Notes under the pieces: model-generated
Database searches by the model: none
What the model was told of the DNA's origin: nothing
Seen by the model: only the letters and a program-made list of their open reading frames with translations
Translations under genes and position numbers: made by a program
Shown: positions 1 to 10,085 of the stretch, piece by piece
How positions within the stretch are numbered: position 1 is the first letter of the stretch
How the letters are laid out: every line of letters starts with the position of its first letter
Assembly (NCBI GenBank): GCA_029204225.1
Contig: CM055102.1
Span: 20,345,400 to 20,409,399 of the forward strand
DNA length: 64,000 nt
Direction of reading: 5' to 3'
Source: Diphasiastrum complanatum
Taxonomy: Eukaryota > Streptophyta > Lycopodiopsida > Lycopodiales > Lycopodiaceae

Positions 1-1042
1 ATTTTGGCAAGGCCTTCATGGCAAATAATACCTTGATTATATACAATCAAAACCTTAATAGATAATAACAAAGTTCGGTAAAAACTTCAATTTTCAAAAC
101 TTTAATAGATAATTAAAAAGTTTGGTAAAAACTTCAATTTCTTATGATACCACTTTCATCTCTTTTTCTTTTAGAATACGAGTTTGGACTTGTAAATCTA
201 AAATTGCTAAGTACCACATTTGTTATTAAGTTCACATGATAAGATTTATTGATGATTATTAATCCATTGTATTAGATAACACAATCATCCAAACAAAGTT
301 GTCCTAAAAAATAGTCTTGCTCACCTCTGCTTTCCAATCTAACACCGACTACATGAAAGCTACAACAAAGTAGTTAGAGTTTTTACAATTGTAGAACTAA
401 GATTGCATACTAAGATTTAAAAAAGACTAAGAAATCTGTATAAAATGATTTTGTCGATAAATAGGTAATCTTCATGTGATGATACTTTCTTGCAATGGGC
501 TAATATTTTGATCACGAAATATGTTCGTCATTTTAAAATTTTGAAATTGGCAAGGATTCAAGAAATTCACAATAATCATGATCAATATTCACATATTTCA
601 ATATTTACGATCAATATTCACAAAAATTCATAATCGGTGTTCACAATAATCACAACCAATAAATATCATAATCAATATTCACAATAATCATGATCAATAT
701 TAGAATAATCACAATAAATATTCAAGATATTTGCTTTTCAATATTCACGATTCTAGTTAATCGTCGCCAACCATCAAACACGTAGTCTTCAGGACACATA
801 TATGAAAAGTCAATTGATTTATCATGAAAGAGATTTTGTATACATATTATGCAAAAGAAGATACTATTAGAAACAATCAAAATGAATTGTCAAAGAAATT
901 ATTAAAATATATTGTCATTTGTCATAGTTCTTCATTTAAGCATGCAAGAGCACAATAAGAAAAAGAAGAAGAAGAAACTAGAATATTGTGGAATTAAACG
1001 TGCATCAGCTTTCAAGTCTCCTACTCATATGCATGAGCAAAA
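1..1042. other. AT-rich stretch with CAATATTCACAA-type repeats, no gene seen
   Basis: Between about 560 and 750 a short degenerate motif built on AATATTCAC and AATAATCAC recurs many times, giving a simple AT-rich array. No reading frame of known family was found. Copies 2 and 3 repeat it at 25309-26351 and 52570-53612. Confidence 0.5.
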
Positions 1043-1664
1043 CTCATGCAGGAATTTGACTTTGAAGTGTGGTATACTAAACGCACCACTAATCGGGTGG
1101 CTGATGCACTTAGTCGAATTGGTGAAGTGCGTTAACGAGCTTTCTTTCACAGACATCAACAAAGATTTTTATCTCTCCCTGAGAGGTCTTTATGATAGAG
1201 ACCCGCATTTTGGACCAATCTAGAAGAGGGTCTTAGTAGTTTCATCAAGCGAGACTAATTTACATGGTGATCAGAGAAAGGATAAAAAGAGTGATGATGA
1301 CTTTCCTATCCATAATGGACTGTTGTTCGTAAAAGGGAAGATTTGTGTGCTCGATGTGGATGCTATAGAAAAAAAAAATTCTTTATGAATGTCATGACTC
1401 ACCGTGTGTGGGGCATCCATGCATACATGGTACTATAGATTTGGTACGAAAGGATTTTTATTGGCCAAACCTTTAACCCTTTGTCGAATCTTATGTGGTC
1501 AAGTGTGAACAATGCCAGTTGAATAAGGCCGAACGCATTAAGGTGGTGGATTGTGACATACAATGGATATCCTAGATATGAAATGGGATAGTATTTTCAT
1601 GAATTTTGTGGCTAGGTTACCGTGGTCGAATAAACAGAATCATGCAATTTGGCTTTGCGTGGAT
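1043..1664 (+). pseudogene. Ty3/gypsy pol fragment: RNase H end, integrase zinc domain, start of integrase core
   Basis: Three collinear pieces of a gypsy polyprotein are readable. First, 1043-1135 ends in the RNase H signature NRVADALSR before a TAA. Second, 1381-1545 encodes an integrase HHCC zinc domain (the ECHDSPCVGH region, then KCEQCQLNK), broken by one TAA after FYWPNL. Third, 1563-1655 resembles the first segment of the integrase core (WDSIFMNFVARLPW, then HAIWL). The catalytic core is cut off at about 1664, where unrelated palindrome-rich DNA begins. The element is non-functional. The matching integrase C-terminus may be the piece at 3875-4492, with the intervening 2.2 kb inserted or rearranged. 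Confidence 0.82.
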
Positions 1665-1860
1665 AATCTACATGTGGAATGCGTGGATTATCCATGCCAT
1701 ACTAATTTTTTAAATAAAAAAGGATTGGCTTTTGTGTGGATATTTTGTGGATAGTGCATGGATAATTATCCAAGCGTGGATTGTCCACGCACTATCCACA
1801 GAAAATCCAGAGAGTTAAACCTGTGGATAGCGCGTGGAAAGTTTTCCATGCGCTATTGTG
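1656..1860. repeat. Cluster of TGGATAATCCA-type palindromes (transposon end-like)
   Basis: Within about 200 bp the motif GTGGATWATCCAY and half-sites such as GCGTGGAT and CTATCCAC recur in both orientations at least eight times, producing a strong fold-back. A related cluster lies at 21838-22190; both share the string AGTTTTCCATGCG. Dense short repeats in both orientations are typical of subterminal transposase-binding regions of CACTA or hAT elements, or of MITEs. No target-site duplication was identified, so family assignment is inference. Confidence 0.55.
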
Positions 1861-2056
1861 TGAGAGGGAAGAGAAGAGAGTTGTGTGAGAGAGAAGAGAA
1901 GAGAAAAGAGAGAAAAAAGAAGAGTGAGGATGAGATGAGAGTGAAATGTAAAAATGCATGAGATTTTTTTGCTTGTTTGTGTTTTGTTTGTGATTGTTAT
2001 TGTTTTGCTTGAGATTGTTAGTGTTAATATTAATATTTTTTGTTTTTGTGATGTAG

Positions 2057-2196
2057 ATTTGGAGATGAGGAGAGATACATAGGAGATAAGAAAAGAGCCT
2101 GCATTGCAAAAGATTGGAAGGGCAAAATTTTAAAGTTATTGAAAGAAAGAAAGGATCTACAAGAAAAGGAGTATTGGAGAAGCATTCACTTAAGAG
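2057..2196 (+). CDS. Exon-like 140-bp segment, product unrecognised
   Basis: A pyrimidine-rich run ending in GATGTAG precedes, and AGAG/GTAAAT follows, an uninterrupted frame of about 46 codons. The frame is charged and helical in character (contains GDEERYIGDKK and KDLQEKEYWRSIHLRG). Splice-like borders on both sides and the open frame suggest an internal exon. Upstream, 1856-1960 is a purine-rich GAGAGAAGAG tract like a 5' UTR, followed by a T-rich intron-like stretch. It may be a host exon captured by the element whose palindromic end lies at 1656-1860. The family was not recognised. The identical copies at 27366-27505 and 54627-54766 add no independent support. Confidence 0.35.
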
Positions 2197-3689
2197 GTAA
2201 ATTCAAAGTGACATTCATTTCTATTTTATATTGCATTACATCATAGAGTGTATTTCTATTTTATGTAGATTATAAATTGCATCATCTCTATTTTACATAG
2301 ACTATACATTGCATTCCATCATACTAAACTCATGTGCTTGAAAATCGAAAGGAGCTCATCCCAAGGATGGATGTCAGATTGATCTATATATTTGCATCAT
2401 CCAATAATGTTTGCATAAAGCATGCCAATCACTCCAATTGTACTCAGGGCCTCCACACACCATGAGTGTGACATAACTACTTGGAGGCACATCCACATGA
2501 GTGTGGATATACAAGCTTAGATAGGCGTTTGGAAATCGTAAGCTAGTCAAGAGCTGATAGGTTCTATTCAAGTATTAAAATGTATCACCTACCCTAGGGA
2601 AAGGAACGGACTCTAGCCAACATCCATATTGTACACGGTTGAAACTTTAAGGTTTCTGGATGGCAAATAGGTGTGGTGGGACAATACCTATGGTGTCAGA
2701 TATTTGGTTCAAAATACTTGCATTCACATCATGAATATGCAAAGTTTTAATCTTTTTATTTAGTGCGCTAATTTGTCTCCAATGACATGTTCTACCTACA
2801 AGAGGACGGTCCATAGTATTAATAGAAGAAGATTTGGAGGGGCTCTCAATGGGTGACTCCATCCCATTCTCAAATAACCCAAAGGAAAATCTTCAACAAC
2901 ATCAACATCATTTATTGTGGCTGGACCTATGACCTCATCAACGTCGTCCATCAAATCACACACCAAATTCTCATCCAATGCTAATGATGATCCAAAATCT
3001 AGATAAAGTCTCATTATTTTGAGCCATCCACTAGGTGATTCTGAAGATGTGGATGGACAGGTCAAGAATTTTTGCATGTCACCTGGTAATATAGGCTGAT
3101 TGACAAGAATCACATGTGGTTATAGTTCATTGGATGCAACATCAAGCACAATATTCTGATCAAAATCATGTTCACTTACTTGCAAGTACAAACAACAAAC
3201 AATAATCTTTTTTGCAATAAGATAAATTACCATAAAACTTGCTAAACAAGAATGAATAATTCATTGAAAGTATTAAAGAAAGAAAACAAAGACTTAAAAA
3301 ACTCTTTATCAAAATGGACACGTGACATGACAAATTACATTGAAGACGTTGTAACGTATTCTATGTCGTATACGAAAAGCATACAATAATCACAAACACA
3401 ATGACGCACCAACTAGGTCCGTTGACATTTTTCATAACATTATCTTCTGTCAAACACAAATGGTTGCCACTCATGTGTTGTTTGCAAAAACTAAATTTTA
3501 AACGTTTCGCAATGCGACACCTATAAAAATGAATTTTTCAGAAACTTGATCAGACATGATCCAACAACATGTGCAAGATACTATATCATGAAAATTAATG
3601 CACTTGATATTAAAAAAGACAAATATTTTTAAAAATATTCAAAATTATGACCTAGCGACTGGATATCCCCACTCCTCCCCCTCCAAAAC
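2197..3689. other. Unrecognised 1.5-kb stretch
   Basis: No known domain was recognised on either strand. The longest minus-strand frame is 2796-3113 (105 codons), containing an acidic run (DLMDDVDEVI) that could be a remnant of coding sequence. At about 2352-2381 on the plus strand a stretch starting GAGCTCATCCCAAGGATGG resembles 6540-6570 in the gag region, so at least part of this DNA may derive from the same retroelement family. Copies lie at 27506-28998 and 54767-56259. Confidence 0.4.
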
Positions 3690-3884
3690 TTATGTCGGTG
3701 GTGATGTTGGTGGTGTTGGCGTAGTAATCAGTGTGGGTGGGGTTGTGACTTGATCTTGCTGACCTGTGACTTGAGATACTATTGTGTCAGGTGCTGATGT
3801 AGAGGTAGTAGCTCCATCACCCCCGTCGATGACATGTGAGGGTGATGAGTGTTGTTGTGAGGCCGTGGATGAGCTTCCATCATC
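3690..3884 (-). pseudogene. Ser/Thr/Pro-rich C-terminal tail, product unrecognised
   Basis: On the minus strand an open frame of about 64 codons runs from the junction at 3884 to a TAA at 3690-3692. It is almost entirely Ser, Thr, Pro, Gln and Gly (for example TTPPTLITTPTPPTSPPT at the end). The composition and clean stop suggest the disordered C-terminus of a real protein whose body was lost at the junction with the gypsy integrase piece. It may belong to a plant transposase of the Ptta/En/Spm type, but that is a guess. Copies: 28999-29193 and 56260-56454. Confidence 0.3.
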
Positions 3885-4492
3885 TTAGATTTAGTACTCC
3901 TTATTATCCCAAAGGAAATGGCCAAGCTGAATCTTCTAATAAGATTCTCTGCACTATTATGACCAAAACAGTTGAAGCAAATCGATTTGATTGGGAACAT
4001 AAACTGCATGCAGCATTATGAGCATTCAAAACCGCTTACAAAAGTAGTACAAATCAAACACCCTTTCAACTAGTTTATGGTCAAGATGGTGTCATGCCGA
4101 TTGAAATTTTAATACCATTTTTACACATAGCAACAACAGAATGGTTTAATGATGATAAGTCTTTACAACTACATCATGAAGCATTGCACAAATTGTGTGA
4201 AACAAGATTGATGGCAATTCATGCACTAGCAACAGAGAAAGCTCGCCGTACGGCATGGCATGATCGTCGATTACACAAAAAGGATCTGAAAACAGGAGAT
4301 CTCGCACTGATGTACAAAACCAAGTTGATCAAGGAAAAATTGAAGTTTACCGGTGAAGGCCCGTATAAAGTAAAAGAAATCCTAAACTATGGAGCAGTGA
4401 TACTTGAGCACTTGGACAGAAAACGGTTTGATACTCTTGTGAATGACAGTCGATTACGCAAGTTTTGGCAGCCTGCTCCGCCAGTTCAATAA
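3875..4492 (+). pseudogene. Ty3/gypsy integrase, end of core and C-terminal domain
   Basis: The frame begins with the integrase core motif FSTPYYPKGNGQAE, in which the Glu corresponds to the third residue of the catalytic DDE triad. It then meets a TGA at 4019-4021, where this family normally has Trp, and continues in frame through TPFQLVYGQDGVMPIE to the C-terminal domain (TGDLALMYKTK, then FTGEGPYKVKEILNYGAVIL, a GPY/F-like motif). It closes at 4490-4492. The first two catalytic Asp residues and roughly 100 residues of core are missing. The style resembles non-chromodomain gypsy lineages such as Tat. One nonsense codon plus truncation make it dead. Confidence 0.85.
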
Positions 4493-5101
4493 GCATGATT
4501 TAAATGATTTTTTATTTTTATTGTTTTTCAATTTTTTGTTTTCACTATTTATTTGTTAATTTTGTTTGGAAAAGACAGTAATAAAAGAATTAAAAAAAAA
4601 AAAGTAAAAATGAGGAAAGACTGATGAGCAAAAGTCAAAAAAGTCATCAACATGAAAAATGAGAAAGGAAAGTATTTTCAAAAAGATAATTTTTTGATGG
4701 AAAATGATTTATAAAATCACTGTTTTGGTCCTATGTTGCCTATACAATATTGGAAACCTTCGCTGAGCTTTCAGACTGGCTTGATGAAACCTTGTCATCA
4801 CCCCACAATCGAATGTCATTCTTTTTTTGTCGGTGCATTCAATACGAAAGTGTTGTCCACTAGACCAAAGAACAGTATGTCGCCTATACTGCCATATTGA
4901 AAATGCATATATCAAATAATATTTCAAAATAATGTGTTACAATAACAAAGCAATTATTTTATATATTATAAATGATCAATTTGAGTTTAGATAAAAACAT
5001 GCCAACTACAACCGTGCGCAAGATCCCACCCCAAATTTGATATTTGTTTTCCACTTGCACAAGCATCATTCATGCCTTCATATAGCCAAGAAATATTGCA
5101 T
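4493..5101. other. Intergenic, A/B break point inside, no gene
   Basis: AT-rich DNA with poly-T and poly-A runs follows the integrase stop. At 4776 the type A sequence diverges abruptly from type B, directly after the shared string GCTGAGCTTTCAGA. No frame or RNA gene is recognised. The copy 3 equivalent is 57063-57671. Confidence 0.5.
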
Positions 5102-5540
5102 TGTTAGGACCAATAAATGCGAGGACAATGGTTTCTTGTGTGTATAAGCCCGACCCAATGAGCACGCAAAATGGCTAGGTAGAACTTGAATAAAAGACTT
5201 GGGGCCTAATTAGAATAAAATAATAGAAAACTCCAAAGTCAAGTTACATGGTTCTAAGTTGAGGGATCTCACATGAATCATGTGAGTCTGGTCCCCTTCT
5301 TATTGAACCATTAGATTGCAATCATTTTAATTTGAATGGCTAAGATTAGGATCCTAGCCAATATGAGAGCCAAGATGGCTTCCTCTCTCAACTATATAAG
5401 GAGACCATTTTCCATTGTAAAACCATTATCTCTATTCTTAATAAAACTCTAGCTCTTTCTATTTCTATCTCCATCTCTAACTATATATATTTCTCTCTCT
5501 CTTTCTTGGTTGGCACAGAATACTTTGGGAAAGGTGCTCG
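5102..5540 (+). repeat. LTR-like region of a gypsy element (type A)
   Basis: It begins TGTTAGGACC and carries a TATA box (TATATAA at 5393-5399) followed 41 bp later by a polyadenylation-type AATAAA (5440-5445), the usual promoter/polyA layout of a plant LTR. A segment near 5140 (GTATAAGCCCGACCCAATGA) is clearly related to 32009-32028 in the type B LTR-like region. The two blocks therefore appear to carry divergent LTRs of one family. The 3' end is not defined, because no primer-binding site could be recognised. Confidence 0.5.
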
Positions 5541-5568
5541 AGCCCCCCAAACCTTTCCTAACCAATAT

Positions 5569-5592
5569 ACACACACACACACACACACACAC

Positions 5593-5633
<41 letters not shown>
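5569..5633. repeat. (AC)13(TG)19 compound microsatellite, self-complementary
   Basis: A 26-bp AC run is joined directly to a 39-bp TG run, so the two halves can pair as a long hairpin. It is flanked by imperfect direct repeats of about 40 bp (TTTGGGAAAGGTGCTCGAGC on the left from 5524, TTTGGGAAGGTACGCGAGC on the right from 5651). Any frame through it is spurious. Confidence 0.95.
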
Positions 5634-5634
<1 letters not shown>

Positions 5635-5869
5635 GGGTATGAATAGCTTTGGGAAGGTACGCGAGCCCCAAAGCCTCTCTCAACCTAGGAATTTTCTCTC
5701 AAAAAAGCTGTAAAAAAGAAAAAGAAACAAAAAGCCATAAAAAAACTGTAAAAAAATAAAATAAAGTAAAATAAAAAACCCTTAAAAATAATAGAAGAGA
5801 AAGTGGGACACCACAATTATACAACTCTTGAAACAATTTCGTACATCACGATAATACTGCATTCTAGCC

Positions 5870-6550
5870 ATGACTACCGAGTTTGTGAGATTAGTTGTAT
5901 TTCAAATGTTTCCTAATGAAACAGTTCAACAATACACCAGAAAAATGTTCGATTTGGTTAAAGATATTGATCTATTGAGCCTAGAGACTATAATATAGAA
6001 CTACTATATCGGATTACTTGACAAGATCAAATATGGTATGAAGAAGTTTGCATCCTATACTTCATTGGCACAAATCAATCAAGATGTTATTATGGAGAAT
6101 CCTATCATGAAGAAGAGAGTAGATCACTCCTATCCAAACACACAAATATCGGATGGAGAATCAGGAAAGTCTAAAGAGTTCATGCTAGTCGAGCAGACAA
6201 GGGCAAAAGGCTACGAATCACCAAGGAGTGCAACAGAGTCAAACAAATCAGGTGCATCAGAAGACCAAGAACTTTGCACTTCAAGTTCAGGCTATCAACA
6301 AGCTTATGCTCGCGCAATTCAGTTTCTTGAGAAGGACAAATGTACATACTGCTTCGGCAGTCATCCAAGTACAAGATGTTTCTTGAAAAGGACGAATGTA
6401 CATACTGCTTTGGCAGTCATCCAAGTACAAGATGTCCAATCAAGAATGCCCACTTCTTACAAAGGCAAAATGCAGAGCAACAAGTTTGACGACAAGATCC
6501 AGAGGTTCAATGGTCAGAAGCAAAATCAAGCCGACAAGGAGCTCATTTGA
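5870..6550 (+). pseudogene. Retrotransposon gag-like frame with zinc knuckle
   Basis: From ATG at 5870 one frame runs about 226 codons to TGA at 6548-6550, with a single internal TAG at 5996-5998. The N-terminal half (FPNETVQQYTRKMFDLV) looks like a retrotransposon gag domain. Near the C-terminus CTYCFGSHPSTRC is a CX2CX3HX4C zinc knuckle. A 56-bp segment including this knuckle is tandemly duplicated (6323-6378 and 6379-6434). Because 56 is not a multiple of three, the second copy is read out of frame and the tail after it is scrambled. Its position downstream of an LTR-like region fits a gag gene. The gypsy lineage is not certain. Confidence 0.6.
6323..6434 (+). repeat. 56-bp tandem duplication of a zinc-knuckle coding segment
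   Basis: Two adjacent copies start TTTCTTGAGAAGGAC and TTTCTTGAAAAGGAC and differ at only a few bases. The period of 56 shifts the reading frame of the second copy. Also present in copy 3 at 58889-59000. Confidence 0.9.
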
Positions 6551-6609
6551 AGGATGGATGTTAGATTGATCCATTAAAATCACAAGTTTCTTCAACAACT
6601 AGTGGCAAG

Positions 6610-6951
6610 ATGGAAGTCTTGGTCATATCATCTTGCATGTCACCAAACTCAATAGAAGGCCATAATAGCCTACCAGTCTATTTTGTGAAAAATTCTAAGG
6701 GGCATTTGTTACCGGTGTATGCGTATCAACTTCAAGGTGATGGCATACTGCACTCAGTAAGGTGTTATGGATGCGGAGGAAAACATCGCCATGCCAAATG
6801 TCCACATCGAGGGGATCCATCAACATTCGATCTCTCATGTTCACAATGTGATGTTAACCATTCATGTCGAGATTTTCCGATGCGTAACATTTTGTATATC
6901 TTCGGTCAAACACCCTTTCAATGCCACCAAAAATACATGTTGTCAAAATAA
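6610..6951 (+). pseudogene. Gag-like fragment with two CCHC-type zinc knuckles
   Basis: An open frame of 113 codons contains CYGCGGKHRHAKC, a CX2CX3HX4C knuckle with the same spacing as the one in the upstream gag frame, and soon after CSQCDVNHSC, a second partial one. It begins just right of the A/B junction and is common to all three copies, so it belongs to the shared backbone. A retroelement nucleocapsid is the most likely origin, but no gag core domain is attached. An uncharacterised zinc-finger protein is the alternative. Confidence 0.4.
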
Positions 6952-7151
6952 ATAGGCCGAAATATAATTGTCACGACATTTCATGCAAATATACTTGATT
7001 ATATGCATCACTAATTGAACACATCAAACACATATACATGTATCATCTTGTGCCAATCATGAGATTTTAATCTGGATAATTTGTCGTCTGTGGTAAATGC
7101 CCCTCGGCCCTGCGTATCCAGTGGAAAATCACATATGTCGAATAATTGTCT

Positions 7152-8219
7152 TTATATTAGTACTTTCTCCCTTCGACAAAATCCATGGTGCACAAGTTGA
7201 TCTTGACCTTGACTCTTGTCCATCTTTAGTCCACGAGTGTCGATATGAACAAAATTCTTTACTTCTTCAAGGACTCGTGCATACAAACCTTCTGACTGAT
7301 TGAAGTGTCTCCATAGTGACTCTCCCACATTTTTGCAAATGTGCATTGGATCCAATAAATGAGTCATTTTAATGTTGTCCAATATGGGAGTGTATAAAAT
7401 ATGGATACCCTTTTCATACCCTCTATCGAAGTGGAATTCTCCATTGCGTTATTCCATTTCTCAAGCCAATCTTTACTCGTCAATCTTTCTGGTGGAGGCC
7501 GTGCCTCCACTTTATCTCCTAGTCAACAAAAATGAGTTCTATGAAGACTATGGTCGAAAGGAAGATATTTACGATGATCAAAATATATGACTTTCCTAAG
7601 ATATTTTGCATATCATGTAGGGAGATTACAACCACATATATTATAAGCATGGTATCTGAAAGTAGAAAAATCGCTACACTCACCCAATCTAGGATAATCG
7701 TGCATCGTCCACATCAAAATACCATTTAATTCAAATTCTCAAGATCTGATAAGACATGAAATGTCGTACACATGAATCCCTCTCCAAAGAATTTGCAACT
7801 CGTCAACAATAGGTTCTAGAAAAACATCCATGTTTTTTACCTTGTAACGACCGAGAATGATGAGAGCAAGTAAAGGATGACATTTTTTCGTTGTCGTCCT
7901 TGGAGGTATGTTGTAATTCACAAGCATCCTTGGCCATATTGTCCAAGTAGAAGATAGATGGCCATGAGGATTGATACCATCCATGGCCAACCCAAGTCTT
8001 AAATGTTTTGACTCAGTACGAAATATTCATCAATTCGGCCAAGGACATGCAACAGAACATGTGTTGGATACGTGGTAATATTGGAACTTTGGTGCACAAC
8101 CTTGGATGCAACTTTGGTTCTTTGCACATCTTGTCGATATCGTGGGGATTCACACTCAGGAAAACTTGTTTTACATTCATGTACACCCTTCTATAATATT
8201 TAATCATTTGGACATGCAT
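7152..8219 (-). pseudogene. CACTA (En/Spm) TNP2-type transposase fragment
   Basis: Reading the minus strand from 8219, the frames give in order: a segment ending VPILPRIQHMF; then RLGLAMDGINPHGHLSS and TIWPRMLVNYNIPP (7739-8000), the hallmark core of plant TNP2 transposases; then NMDVFLEPIVDELQILW; then, after a region of several frame breaks, DPMHICKNVGESLWRHF (7152-7382). Order and spacing match the family, but stops and frameshifts separate the pieces and both ends of the protein are missing. It is a dead internal fragment of an autonomous CACTA element. Confidence 0.85.
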
Positions 8220-9516
8220 GAATGCAGTTGTAGTGATGGTGCTTATGGTTTTCGATTGCTCTCATAAAAACGGGATAATCGAAACTTCACTAATGCATAG
8301 CTTAGATGAATCAGATCTGTCGGACAAGACTATTGCTTTAAACCGCGATCAGTCATCCTCCAAACAGCAGATAGCTACTGCTAATCTGACTATAAATTTA
8401 TGAACAACAGATAATTTCTATTGACAACATAAATATATCTACTGATAAATTGAACAAGCATCACAACGTTCAGAGATTGCACATTGAGCAGAAAATTGTA
8501 ACTCGTATGTATTATCAAAATCGAGTATACATCAGTAATTCTTTTTGAGCGCTGTCTGTTTTCCAGATCAGCACATCAACGCAAGAGAGGTATTCTCTCT
8601 CACGAATGAACTAGGTACTGCTAGAAAGTTTCAAAGGGAGCGCATGATTCATCAAAGGGATAAATAGATCGTCAGAACTGCTCTGGAAATCTAATGCAAC
8701 AGGGTGGATGGATCGTTGGAGGAATACCTGATCTATTGAAGAAATGTCTCCTGAGACAGACGCCATCACCCGCATTTTGAGCTTCTGTACCACTTCCACA
8801 CGAGAAAAACGTGCAAAAAAACCATCGTTGCTACTCTAGCCATCATCTTTTGTAGGGAGAGGATCTTAACAGCGATGCGAGAGACGCGAGAGAACACTCT
8901 TTATGGAGAATTGTTCTTTCAAGAGCTGAGTGGTAGTTTGTAGAGTCTACATCATTACCACACATAGCTTATTCCTAAGTGAAATTTGATCACCAAGAAC
9001 TCTCTGAGGAGTCACTGCTCCATCGCTGACAGAGAGGAAATTTCTATGAAGAAACTCTCTCAGTCTATCTATGTCTGATTATCACAGATCATCACACTTC
9101 ATAGTTAGAATCTCCGCTCAAAGCCATGTTGTTTACTGATCCTTTCACTAACTATTGTGGAGCTAATCTATCGCTGCCACAGGAAGCAAGCATGCTGCAG
9201 TCTATTGTTAATCTCTCTAAGTCTCTCTGAGCCTTCACCACTATGGTGAACTGAGAAAGTATGAGGAGCCATGAAACTATCTACTGTTGTGTTCACAGCT
9301 CTATTCAAGAACCATGCTATGCACTTCACAACTGGGGCTCCTGGTCAGTGAGCTACCTCTTCCATGATTGGAAAACTCCTTTGAGGGTATCTCATGGAGC
9401 TGTAGAAGCTCACTACGGACTAGTGATAGAGCAACCAACGCATTATTTGATGTCTCATTACAGGGCACAGTTCGAGCCTCCCCTTGACAAAGGGAAAGCT
9501 ATTGATAAATCCGACC
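8220..9516. other. Unrecognised 1.3-kb stretch upstream of the copia fragment
   Basis: It contains many CTCTCTGAG/AAACTCTCTCAG-like inverted elements between 8960 and 9260 and an open plus-strand frame from 9261 that runs into the copia remnant. No domain was recognised. It may be leader or LTR sequence of a retroelement. Copies at 34995-36291 and 60786-62082. Confidence 0.4.
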
Positions 9517-9519
9517 CAA
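9517..9519. other. Deletion scar: 541 bp of copia RT missing (copy 1)
   Basis: At this point type B has 541 bp that are absent here. The joined ends share the trinucleotide CAA (36292-36294 and 36833-36835 in copy 2), as expected for a microhomology-mediated deletion. The same scar is in copy 3 at 62083-62085. Confidence 0.9.
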
Positions 9520-9554
9520 ACTTGTCAGACTCAATTGTCTACTTCAATTCTATA

Positions 9555-10085
9555 TCAGATTACTTGAGTTTTGCTTCACTTCGTGTCTTAGGATTTTTGA
9601 GGTACGTTGACTTTCACAAATTGTTCGCCATTCATCCTTTGCTTCGTGTCGCTTCGTTTCGTGTTGCGACAAAGTTGCAGGAGTTCACCATTTCTGACAC
9701 TCCCTCTTGAACCTTGCAGCTTTGCACGTTTAATCCAAAAGCCACTCTTCGCAAAGCAAAGAAAGACAATTATATTAAATGTGCATGTCAGTTGGCAGCT
9801 CAACAGGCGTGGAGTCTTAAACTTCATGCTTAGCTGAAACAGTTAGCAATAACAGAGAGTAACTAACTAGTTGATTAGCGTTAACTACTCTTGTAATTCT
9901 ATGTTTAGCTATCTTGTAAACTCTACATAGTGGAGATATAAAGATTTTTCTGGATCAATATAATACACTGAAAAAGAGTGCGAAAGTAGAGCAGAAAAAG
10001 AAAAGAATAGAAAAAATAGAAAAATGATATAGTTGTGCATGAGTACATCCAAACAACGAAAACTCTCAGCATCTGCTATAGAGGC
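9555..10085. other. Insert between copia RT and RNase H, possibly a solo LTR
   Basis: About 530 bp separate the RT remnant from the RNase H. It contains a TATA-like element (GGAGATATAAAG near 9932), TTGTAAACTCTACATAGTGG, and a purine-rich tail (9970-10025), which would fit an LTR or small insertion disrupting the copia element before its YVDD box. Ends and target duplication were not found. Copies: 36871-37401 and 62121-62652. Confidence 0.35.

Larger units (their letters stand above)
4776..6576. other. Type A variable block (1,801 bp), copy 1
   Basis: This segment is present in copies 1 and 3 and is replaced in copy 2 by the unrelated-looking 30085-33351. The right junction is at the shared string AAATCACAAGTTTC (6577). 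It holds an LTR-like region, a hairpin microsatellite and a gag frame, all on the plus strand. Confidence 0.9.

Noticed and set aside
1656-1860. TTATCCACA-like sites resembling bacterial DnaA boxes, hinting at a replication origin
   Set aside because: The context is plant nuclear DNA full of retrotransposons. The sites are variants of one palindrome in both orientations, which fits transposon end repeats better. No bacterial genes are present.
5510-5713. Frame with His-Thr and Cys-Val runs, a possible cysteine-rich peptide
   Set aside because: It is translation of the AC/TG microsatellite, and it changes with repeat length between copies.
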